Shown piece by piece: positions 5,536-12,357 of a stretch of DNA of 15,204 bases. A program made the position numbers and the translations under genes. This DNA is from Oscillospiraceae bacterium (GTDB lineage Bacteria; Bacillota; Clostridia; Oscillospirales; Oscillospiraceae), in NCBI GenBank assembly GCA_020025715.1, contig JAHHRQ010000041.1, positions 1-15,204 of the forward strand, given 5' to 3'. The notes beneath the pieces were generated by a model. It was not told the origin of the DNA and did not search any database. It worked only from the letters and a program-made list of their open reading frames with translations. The first letter of the stretch is position 1. Every line of letters starts with the position of its first letter.

Positions 5536-7217
5536 TGTGCCGCCTCCTCTTCGGGAACTGCTGTTGCAAAGTAAATAATATCGCTCATGGTACGCTCATA
5601 GCCGTAGTCAACGTGGTTGACCAGATCGCCGTTCATCATCAGAACGGAGGTCTGACCGCCGTCAAGACCGTAAACCTTGGGGCAGCCCTTGTCGAACAGG
5701 AACTTGCCTACCTGATTTAAGGTGGCGGCTACGGTGTAGCCTACGTCGTAGTTGACAGTCATAAGAACGTAGTGGAGCTTGTCGAACTGGCCTATGGCAG
5801 CTCTGGAATAGGTGGTGTTAATTTCGCCTATGGGGTAGCTGGAAACTTCGCGGAGTTCACCGTTATCGGCAAGAATGGGGCCGAAGGACAGAGTGAACAG
5901 AACGTCGTTGTCCTTTATAAACTGCTTTGTGTATTCCTCGTCGTAAAGCTCACCGGCGTAGGAGAAGAGCAGGTCACCGGAGGAGGTGATATGGCAGGAA
6001 TCCAGCTTGTCGGGAGCAAAGCGGAACAGCTGACGCTGGAAAACGGTGATACCGATATTACGGAAGTCGTAGAAGTCACCGTTTATGGCAACAATGGAGT
6101 TGCACTCCTTTGCCATGTCGGAAGCATAGTAACGCTTACCAACGCTGTAACTGTCGCCTGCGACCTTGCGGCGTATCTGAGAGCCGTGTGCAATCTTAAC
6201 CTCGGCGCAGGAGCAGCACTTGCCGTCAATGTCCTCTTTCCATGTGATAGCCAGAATAGTATCATCAAGGTAATATCTTATCTCGGAACCGGGGATGAAT
6301 TTTGCATCGGGATTGAAAGCCACTTCCTGACCGTCCAGAAGAGCGGCGGCGGACTCAATGACCTTCATAACCTCCTGAGGGTCGGTGGTAGAACCGAAGT
6401 TATTGGGGTTGGGCTTGGGGGCAACGTTAACGTCCTCACCGATTGTGTATATCTTGGGGATATAGGTCAGATCACTGAGGGCATCACTGGCGGCGTTATT
6501 TGCGTAGTTATCAAATTTCTCCACCAGATTCATCTGGGATTTAACAGAAGTTGTTGTGACTGTACCGGAGTCGGGGTGGACATTCCTGACTACCCAGCTC
6601 AGAGCAAAAATGCCGATTACAGCAAAAATTATGCTTAATATTGCGGCTAACCCCCGGTTCTCTTTTCTGGGTTCCTCATTAACCTTTACAGGAGCGGGAC
6701 GCTCAATTTTACGCTTAGGTCTGCGTACCTGAGTTTCTCCGTCGTTTTCGGGGACCTGATGCCGCACATGTCTCTCCTCAGGGGACTGAGGTGCAGGGCG
6801 GGTATGACGCTGCTGCACAGGCTGCTGGGGGCGTACATGGCGCTGCTCTGCGGGTTCCTGAGCGGGGCGCACATGCCGGCGCTGAATGTTCTGCTCTGCC
6901 GGTTCGGCAGGACGGGCGTGTCTTGCAGCGGGAGGGGCAGAAGCGGGACGGCGCGGAGAAACAGGTTGTGCAGGAGGTGCTTTCGGGGCTGCGGGCTGCG
7001 GAGCAAAGTCCTGAACACCCATATCGAAAATATCTTTAAAGGGATCGGCGGGAGCGCCTGCTTTCGGAGCGGCCTGAGGCTTTACCGGAGGCTGGGGTTT
7101 TGAAACAGGCTCCGCCTTTTGACTTTCCTGCGGTGCTCCGCCGGAGATCATATTGTCGCTGAATGATGAAAATTCAGCCAGAATATCGTCTATGGAGTAA
7201 TCTTTGTTATCATTCAT
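5532..7217 (-). CDS. Membrane-anchored phosphodiester glycosidase (NAGPA domain)
   Basis: A 561-residue type II membrane protein. Residues 1-188 are a proline/alanine-rich, probably disordered cytoplasmic arm that opens with DYSIDDILAEF and carries five RH-x-R-P/H repeats (99, 114, 126, 137, 149). One transmembrane helix spans about 189-210. The extracellular C-terminal half (about 330-555) is a NAGPA/DUF2233-type phosphodiester glycosidase: AINGDFYD (377-384), YSRAAIGQ (480-487) and GLDGGQTSVLMMNG (517-530) match the family's NG-x-F, R-T-A-I-G and D-G-G-x-S-x-x-M blocks. The family cleaves sugar-phosphodiester bonds; bacterial substrates are mostly unknown. The AAGGAGGG ribosome site is unusually distant (about 13 bases) and overlaps the upstream TAA, suggesting translational coupling. 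Its own stop overlaps the Lgt-like start. Exact substrate unknown. Confidence 0.85.
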   Translation of the reverse strand: MNDNKDYSIDDILAEFSSFSDNMISGGAPQESQKAEPVSKPQPPVKPQAAPKAGAPADPFKDIFDMGVQDFAPQPAAPKAPPAQPVSPRRPASAPPAARHARPAEPAEQNIQRRHVRPAQEPAEQRHVRPQQPVQQRHTRPAPQSPEERHVRHQVPENDGETQVRRPKRKIERPAPVKVNEEPRKENRGLAAILSIIFAVIGIFALSWVVRNVHPDSGTVTTTSVKSQMNLVEKFDNYANNAASDALSDLTYIPKIYTIGEDVNVAPKPNPNNFGSTTDPQEVMKVIESAAALLDGQEVAFNPDAKFIPGSEIRYYLDDTILAITWKEDIDGKCCSCAEVKIAHGSQIRRKVAGDSYSVGKRYYASDMAKECNSIVAINGDFYDFRNIGITVFQRQLFRFAPDKLDSCHITSSGDLLFSYAGELYDEEYTKQFIKDNDVLFTLSFGPILADNGELREVSSYPIGEINTTYSRAAIGQFDKLHYVLMTVNYDVGYTVAATLNQVGKFLFDKGCPKVYGLDGGQTSVLMMNGDLVNHVDYGYERTMSDIIYFATAVPEEEAAQ

Positions 7218-7236
7218 ATTTTAGCTTTCACCCTCC

Positions 7237-8976
7237 TTAGTTGGCAGTATTTCCGCTGAGAGCCTTTATAAGACTGTGAGCGGGAATGACAGACCAGCTG
7301 CCGTCGGAATAAACAAGCTGGAGCTGAATGCCTGCATTGGTGTAGTATTCAGAAGCATTTTTGAGAACTTCGTTTAATGCCTTTGCGTAGGCCTCGTGGG
7401 CTACCTCAGGCAGATAGTTGTTGTTTTCATCATAAACTGCCTTGGCGGGGCGGCTTGCTACAATATCCTTCAAAATCGCCTCTGTTTTGGCCTGAATATC
7501 GGCCTCGGTAGCGGGGAGGTCAAGGAAGGTGAACTGAATCTGCTGTTTTGCCTCAAGCTTATTTATAAAGCAGTCTCCGGTAAGCTCGTATGAAAAGCTG
7601 TTTTTAAGGGCATCATACATAAGCTGACCTGATTCGTCTGAGGGCTGATTTTCAAGTCCCAGACTGGAATAGCCGTTAAGAAGTGAATATGCGGTGTCGT
7701 AGTCGCCGGAAATTATGGAGTCCATAAACTCCTTTGCAACTGCCTGTGGGTCGCCGGTAGGCTTTGCAACGATAGTGCCGAGCTTTACACCGAGCATACT
7801 TAAAACCACTGCTGCCACTGTGAAAACAACAGCCAGCACAGCCCACATGGGCTGAATAAGACTGCGCTTTTTAATAAGCAGTACGATTACGGCGATAAGT
7901 GCCGCAAGCACAAGTATAAAGCATATTGTGGAGCCAAGCCCTAAAATGCTGACGGAATCCGCGGAAATGTCGGTTCCGGCATTTGCAAGGCTTTCACCGG
8001 GAAGTTCGTTGTTCATAGACTCTGCAGCCTCCTCTTTCTCTGTATCTTCTGCCTTAGCCTCTTCGGCGCTTTGAGCAGCGGCCTCGGCCTCGGCGCGGGC
8101 GGCCTCTTCGGCCTTTGCTTTCTCCTCCGCCTCAAGGCGCAGGGGGGTATTATACTGAGTATAGCCGCACATCAGCGTTGCATAATCGGCCATAACATCG
8201 TAAGCTTTGTTAACTCCGTCTGTAAACATTACAAACACAATGGGGTCATCGGTATATGCTATCGCGCAGTCGCACATGTAGAGCTTCGGGCCGTCTGTCA
8301 GGTAGCCGTATTTGTGGGCTATATCATAGCGCTGCTCACGGAGCTTAAAGTAATTGTGGGGTTCTGCCTCCTGCATGGCTTCAATAAGGCCGGGGAAACG
8401 GTCTGTGTTTTCAGCCAGAAGCTTTATGCAGGTAACCATCTGTTTTGGCGTGAAGAAGTTATTTTCGTAATACTTTTCGTCAACATTTTCCGGGTCAACG
8501 CCCATGTAGGGGGCGATAAGCTCGCGGTAGCGGTGATAAACGGAGTTGCCGTTTTCAATCCAGCGGCCGGCCTCGTTCCAGAGAATTTTGGCGTAATCGT
8601 TATTTGAGTTTACAATGGAGCCTCTTAAAAGCTCGGAATAGCGGTAGCCGCCGATGAGATCATCCATAGCAAGCTCGCCATTGCTTACCTTTTCGGTAAA
8701 GAGCATGTTGAGGGGAACTTTGAACATACTGCCGGACACCATGTACTTATCTTCATTTACATAGTGCTCCTCGCCGGTATTCAGATTATAGTAGCCGAGA
8801 CCGATTTTCTCTTCATCAACCTCGTACCTTTCAAAAAGCGCCTCAACTACCTGATCCCAGCTTTTTCCCTCGTAGGAAAAGTTCTCTGCCCATGCGTCTG
8901 CAAATGCCGATGGGCACAGGCTTACCATCAGACACATCAGCAAAAATCCTGATAAAATTTTCTTTAGTGATTTCAT
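7237..8976 (-). CDS. Secreted serine hydrolase, class A beta-lactamase fold, with membrane hairpin and C-terminal extracellular domain
   Basis: A 579-residue protein. A signal peptide (1-26, ending AFA) precedes a penicillin-recognising serine hydrolase domain (about 35-275) with all three active-site elements: S83-M-F-K86 (SxxK), S124-N-N126 (SxN) and K222-Y-G224 (KTG-like), plus the FFTPKQM stretch typical of the beta-lactamase-2 family. The ExxLN omega-loop motif of true class A beta-lactamases is not visible, so a peptidoglycan DD-peptidase or other hydrolase role is likelier. A Glu/Ala-rich linker (281-318) leads to two closely spaced transmembrane helices (344-370, 376-402), returning the chain outside. 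The C-terminal domain (about 408-575) starts like DUF4878/NTF2-like proteins (AVAKEFMDSIISGDYDTAY). The ATG has GGAG nine bases upstream. First gene of the operon; the next gene's ribosome site overlaps its stop. Confidence 0.82.
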   Translation of the reverse strand: MKSLKKILSGFLLMCLMVSLCPSAFADAWAENFSYEGKSWDQVVEALFERYEVDEEKIGLGYYNLNTGEEHYVNEDKYMVSGSMFKVPLNMLFTEKVSNGELAMDDLIGGYRYSELLRGSIVNSNNDYAKILWNEAGRWIENGNSVYHRYRELIAPYMGVDPENVDEKYYENNFFTPKQMVTCIKLLAENTDRFPGLIEAMQEAEPHNYFKLREQRYDIAHKYGYLTDGPKLYMCDCAIAYTDDPIVFVMFTDGVNKAYDVMADYATLMCGYTQYNTPLRLEAEEKAKAEEAARAEAEAAAQSAEEAKAEDTEKEEAAESMNNELPGESLANAGTDISADSVSILGLGSTICFILVLAALIAVIVLLIKKRSLIQPMWAVLAVVFTVAAVVLSMLGVKLGTIVAKPTGDPQAVAKEFMDSIISGDYDTAYSLLNGYSSLGLENQPSDESGQLMYDALKNSFSYELTGDCFINKLEAKQQIQFTFLDLPATEADIQAKTEAILKDIVASRPAKAVYDENNNYLPEVAHEAYAKALNEVLKNASEYYTNAGIQLQLVYSDGSWSVIPAHSLIKALSGNTAN

Positions 8977-9033
8977 TATATCTATCTCCGGGCGTTATAC
9001 GCCTACTTTAGCATATTTAATCTTGACCTTTCT

Positions 9034-9061
9034 ATTTTACCATTAAAGTTTGCAATTTCAA
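9034..9061 (-). promoter_or_regulatory. Promoter of the three-gene envelope operon
   Basis: Minus-strand -35 TTGAAA (9056-9061), 16-base spacer, -10 TAAAAT (9034-9039) preceded by TGG (extended -10). The start point would be near 9027, giving a leader of about 50 bases that contains a small hairpin GGCGT/ACGCC (8991-9003) just before the ribosome site. No other element was recognised in the AT-rich 9062-9114 stretch. Confidence 0.65.
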
Positions 9062-9114
9062 TAGTAAGCTTTCAAAAAATAATTAAGATTAGTTAATAAT
9101 TTGAAAATGATTGA

Positions 9115-10233
9115 TTATACATACTTTTTATAGCTGTAAACGCTGTCGATAATGTTCTCGGCAGGTAGAAATTCCCTGTCCCAGCGCTTCAGCCACAGCC
9201 CCGCCAGACCGTATTCCCCGCACAGGCGGATTTTTGCACTGATACTTCTTGCATCCTCATAGCAGACCCGGTGTTTTATGCCTGCAAGGTCGGAATATGA
9301 AAAGGTGGGGAAAAGCTCTTTCGGCATGAATTTAATCTCTGCACCTATGGCGGCGGCAAGATTTTGCGCTCTGACACTGCTTATAGGGGAGGCGTTAAAG
9401 CCGTAGTGCCATGGAATTGACCAGTCAAAGCCCATGCCGGAGAGACAGATTATAAGCTTTTTCGCAGGAACACTTTTCGATACACTCTCAATGCTTTTTC
9501 GCACCCGGCTTATGGGGGCGACCGCGCCGGGAGGGCTTGAAATGCCGGAATAGTCGTAGCTTAAAAGCACTACTCTGTCGGCGCATTTTCCCGCACATTC
9601 TAAGGCTTTTTCTGAAAGCTGGCTGAATTCCGGCGGAACAGCGGTGCAGATAAAATAAAAACCGTTTTCGTGGCAGAGGGCAGAGCATTTTTCCAGAAAG
9701 CGGCAGTAATTGTCACAGTCAAAGGGGAAAAGACAGCAGAATTCAAGATAAATTCCCTTTGTGCCGGTTTCCTTTACAGCCGACAGGAGAAGCTTGCACA
9801 GCTTTTCCCTTGAATCTTCATCCTTTAACGCAAAATGGGCAAGCTCTCCCGAATATGCGCCCCGAGAGCAGAGATTATAGACACCCAAAAGGGGAACAGC
9901 TTCATAATTTAAAGCTTCTTGCGCAAAATTTCGCGGGCTTTCTTCCATGGTGATGCCGCCCTCATGGGAGAGCCGGACTGAGTACGGAACGGCAAAGCAG
10001 AATTTTTCCAGAAGCTTTTTCCGGCGCAGCGGCAGCAGGTCTGCTTTAAGCTCTCCGCAAAGCTCGGTTTCGCTTTCGGGAGTGCTATTGTCATTTGGGA
10101 TGAGCAGACTCAGCCCCGCTGTTACGCTCTCAATTTCAAGCCCGTTTTCGTTCATCAGCTTATCTTCCCCAATACCGAAACGGCGGGACAGGGAAGGGAG
10201 AGTGTCTCCCTTGCGGCAAATATAAATGTCCAT
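9115..10233 (-). CDS. LysM plus degenerate GH18 (SleL/YaaH-like) protein
   Basis: A 372-residue protein without a signal peptide. Residues 3-46 form one LysM domain (YICRKGDTLPSLSRRFGI ... LLIP) that would bind peptidoglycan. The rest follows the glycoside hydrolase 18 fold of spore-cortex N-acetylglucosaminidases such as SleL/YaaH, with the SYDYSG strand (224-230) and the terminal GLAGLWLKRWD (343-353). SleL-type proteins likewise lack a signal peptide and are made in the mother cell. The catalytic strand, normally D-G-x-x-x-D-x-E, reads KGIYLEFC (159-166), so the catalytic Glu is Cys166 and both Asp positions are lost. About 17 cysteines are present, several clustered at 166-187. A binding or scaffold role is likelier than hydrolysis. 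The ATG at 10233 is chosen over a TTG at 10248 because GGAGG lies seven bases before it. Confidence 0.8.
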   Translation of the reverse strand: MDIYICRKGDTLPSLSRRFGIGEDKLMNENGLEIESVTAGLSLLIPNDNSTPESETELCGELKADLLPLRRKKLLEKFCFAVPYSVRLSHEGGITMEESPRNFAQEALNYEAVPLLGVYNLCSRGAYSGELAHFALKDEDSREKLCKLLLSAVKETGTKGIYLEFCCLFPFDCDNYCRFLEKCSALCHENGFYFICTAVPPEFSQLSEKALECAGKCADRVVLLSYDYSGISSPPGAVAPISRVRKSIESVSKSVPAKKLIICLSGMGFDWSIPWHYGFNASPISSVRAQNLAAAIGAEIKFMPKELFPTFSYSDLAGIKHRVCYEDARSISAKIRLCGEYGLAGLWLKRWDREFLPAENIIDSVYSYKKYV

Positions 10234-10287
10234 ATACAGCGCCTCCAATATATGATGTATTATTTATATTCAGGCACCCTTCTGTAC

Positions 10288-10316
10288 TTGCGGCAAAAAA
10301 CAGCTTATGGTATAAT
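10288..10316 (+). promoter_or_regulatory. Promoter of pepF
   Basis: -35 TTGCGG (10288-10293), 17-base spacer, consensus -10 TATAAT (10311-10316) preceded by TGG (extended -10). The start point would be near 10323, giving a leader of about 30 bases. Confidence 0.8.
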
Positions 10317-10351
10317 AAACTATACTTTTAAAAACGGAGGAAATATTTTTT

Positions 10352-12148
10352 ATGGAAAATACTCTGCTTAAACGCAGCGAAGTTCCCGAAGAATTCACAT
10401 GGAAACTTTCTGATATATTCCCCAGCGATGAAGCATGGGAAGAGGAAAACGAAGCTTTAAAGCTTATGCCTGAGAAAATCACGGCATATCAGGGCAAGCT
10501 GAGCGAGAGCGCCGAGACTCTGCTGGGCTTCTTTAAGCTTCAGGATGAGCTGGAAGTCCGTGTTTCAAAGCTGTTCGGCTATGCCAACTGCAAGGGCGAT
10601 CAGGACACCGGCAACAGCTTCTATCAGGGCATGAAGGGCAAGGCAATGAGCACCTATGTGAGTATTGCCAGTGCCGGCTCCTTTGCAACTCCTGAAATCA
10701 TGGCCATTGACGAGGACAAGCTGAACCTGTTCTACACCGCTCAGCCCGGTCTGGAGGAGTACAGAAGAAGCATTTATCAGATCCGCCGCAGAGCCGAGCA
10801 TATTCTCTCTCCCGCAGAGGAAAAGCTTCTTGCTGCTGCCGGAGAAATGGCTGACTCTCCCGATAAAATCTACGGCGTATTTGCAAATGCCGATATTAAG
10901 TTCCCCAACGTAAAGGACGGAAATGGCGAGGAGCACCAGCTCACCGGCGTTTCTTTCGTTCCCCTGCTGGAAAGCTCCGACAGAGTGCTCCGCGAGAACA
11001 CTTTCAACACCTATTACGAAACTCTGAGTCAGTTTAAAAATACTGCCGCTGCCCTCCTTGACGCTCAGTTTAAAAATCTGAACTTCTTTGCAGAGGCAAG
11101 AAAGTACCCCGGCACTCTGGCTGCATCTCTGGATGCCACCGAGGTTCCTACTGAGGTTTACCTGAACCTTATCGACGCTGTCCACGGCAACATGGATAAG
11201 ATGTACAAGTACGTCGCTCTGCGCAAAAAGATGCTGGGCGTTTCCGAGCTGCACATGTATGATGTCTACACTCCCATTGTTGCAGACGCAGCAGAGAAGA
11301 TAAGCTTCGAGGAAGCAAAGGAGACCGTTCTTGAGGCTCTGGCAGTTCTGGGCGAGGATTACACCGACCTGCTCAGAAAGGGCTTTAACGAGCGCTGGAT
11401 TGACGTTTACCCCAACGAGGGCAAGCGCGGCGGAGCATATTCCTCCGGCAGCTCCAGACCTCATCCCTTCGTACTGCTCAACCAGAAGGACACTCTGGAC
11501 AGCATGTTCACCATGGCTCACGAAATGGGTCACGCACTGCACAGCTACCACAGCTGCAAGTACCAGCCTGTTTCCACCAGTGACTACGTTATATTCGTGG
11601 CTGAGGTTGCATCCACCTGCAACGAAGTTCTGCTTATGCGCCACCTGCTTTCCAAGACCACCGATAAGAAGCAGAGAGCATACCTTATAAACCACTTCCT
11701 CGACCAGTTCAAGGGTACTGTATACCGTCAGACCATGTTTGCTGAGTTTGAGCTTATGATGGGTCAGATGGCAGAGCGCGGCGAGACTCTCACTGCTGAG
11801 GCTCTGTGCCGGAAGTACCATGAGCTTAACGAGCTGTACTTCGGACCTGATATGGTTTCCGATGACGGCATTGCTATGGAGTGGGCAAGAATTCCTCACT
11901 TCTATTACAACTACTATGTGTTCCAGTATGCCACCGGCTTCTCCGCCGCAGTCGCTATCGCTAACCGCATCCTCACCCTCGGTGAGAGTGCCGTTAAGGA
12001 CTACAAGCGCTTCCTTTCCGGCGGCAGCAGCGCCGATCCTATCTCCCTGCTGAAGCTTGCCGGCGTTGATATGAGCACTCCCGAGCCTATCAACTCCGCT
12101 CTCAGCCTCTTCGGTGAGCTGATTGACGAGCTGGAAGCTCTCGTCTGA
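10352..12148 (+). CDS. pepF: Oligoendopeptidase F (M3B zinc metallopeptidase)
   Basis: A 598-residue cytoplasmic zinc peptidase of family M3B that cleaves short peptides, of normal length for PepF. The catalytic motif is H390-E-M-G-H394 in the context MFTMAHEMGHALHSYH, and the third zinc ligand is Glu418 in FVAEVASTCNE. The N-terminal part carries the typical PepF opening (EEFTWKLSDIFPSDEAWEEE) and the helical lobe that closes over the active-site channel. The C-terminus has the conserved YYNYYVFQYATGFSAA block. The ATG follows GGAGG (10336-10340) by 11 bases. Codon bias is intermediate between rpsB/tsf and the accessory genes, suggesting good expression. Stands alone with its own promoter and terminator, so it is probably a housekeeping peptidase for peptide turnover. 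Confidence 0.97.
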   Translation: MENTLLKRSEVPEEFTWKLSDIFPSDEAWEEENEALKLMPEKITAYQGKLSESAETLLGFFKLQDELEVRVSKLFGYANCKGDQDTGNSFYQGMKGKAMSTYVSIASAGSFATPEIMAIDEDKLNLFYTAQPGLEEYRRSIYQIRRRAEHILSPAEEKLLAAAGEMADSPDKIYGVFANADIKFPNVKDGNGEEHQLTGVSFVPLLESSDRVLRENTFNTYYETLSQFKNTAAALLDAQFKNLNFFAEARKYPGTLAASLDATEVPTEVYLNLIDAVHGNMDKMYKYVALRKKMLGVSELHMYDVYTPIVADAAEKISFEEAKETVLEALAVLGEDYTDLLRKGFNERWIDVYPNEGKRGGAYSSGSSRPHPFVLLNQKDTLDSMFTMAHEMGHALHSYHSCKYQPVSTSDYVIFVAEVASTCNEVLLMRHLLSKTTDKKQRAYLINHFLDQFKGTVYRQTMFAEFELMMGQMAERGETLTAEALCRKYHELNELYFGPDMVSDDGIAMEWARIPHFYYNYYVFQYATGFSAAVAIANRILTLGESAVKDYKRFLSGGSSADPISLLKLAGVDMSTPEPINSALSLFGELIDELEALV

Positions 12149-12158
12149 AAAAAGCACA

Positions 12159-12172
12159 AATTCTTAATTTAA
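12159..12172 (+). repeat. 14-mer pre-terminator repeat, copy 2
   Basis: Exact second copy of AATTCTTAATTTAA (first at 2777-2790). It sits ten bases after the pepF stop and three bases before the terminator stem, the same context as copy 1. Confidence 0.6.
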
Positions 12173-12175
12173 TAG

Positions 12176-12215
12176 ACCGTCCGGCGGGTAAATTCTTGCC
12201 GGACGGTAGTTTTTT
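12176..12215 (+). terminator. Intrinsic terminator of pepF
   Basis: Stem ACCGTCCGGC (12176-12185) with GCCGGACGGT (12198-12207), 12-base loop, then AG and TTTTTT (12210-12215). Clear rho-independent terminator. Confidence 0.9.
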
Positions 12216-12220
12216 AGCCG

Positions 12221-12259
12221 ATTCTACTCTGAGTAGAGTCCGATTTTACCAATTCTACC
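12221..12259 (+). promoter_or_regulatory. Candidate operator boxes upstream of the DegV gene
   Basis: A 15-base inverted repeat TCTACTC-T-GAGTAGA (12223-12237) is followed by a second ATTCTAC box (12252-12258). An inverted copy, GGTAGAA (12322-12328), overlaps the -10 region of the promoter. Symmetry and repetition suggest a transcription-factor site; the regulator is unknown. Confidence 0.4.
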
Positions 12260-12300
12260 TCATAAATAGCAGCGGTATAGTAGGCCGAAACCACAGTAGC

Positions 12301-12329
12301 TTGCTTTTCTTCTGACAGTATGGTAGAAA
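12301..12329 (+). promoter_or_regulatory. Probable promoter of the DegV gene
   Basis: -35 TTGCTT (12301-12306), 17-base spacer, -10 TAGAAA (12324-12329) preceded by TGG (extended -10). The -10 overlaps an inverted TTCTACC box, so the promoter may be repressible. Confidence 0.5.
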
Positions 12330-12357
12330 TGTATAGCGAAAACAAGGAGGCAGAAAT

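Noticed and set aside
5772..6638. A 288-codon plus-strand frame inside the phosphodiester glycosidase gene
   Set aside because: Glycine/valine-rich product with no family motif, no promoter and antisense to a conserved domain.
7237..8976. Calling the operon's first gene an antibiotic-resistance beta-lactamase
   Set aside because: The ExxLN motif needed for efficient deacylation is not visible and the architecture is that of a membrane-associated wall protein.
9071..9105. AT-rich inverted repeat after the LysM-GH18 gene as a terminator
   Set aside because: The arms pair imperfectly, contain almost no G or C and lack a clear U-tract after the stem.
10565..12157. A 530-codon open frame on the minus strand across pepF
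   Set aside because: Antisense to an unmistakable PepF with HEMGH motif; the product resembles no family I know and begins without a ribosome site. Codon bias in pepF explains the openness.
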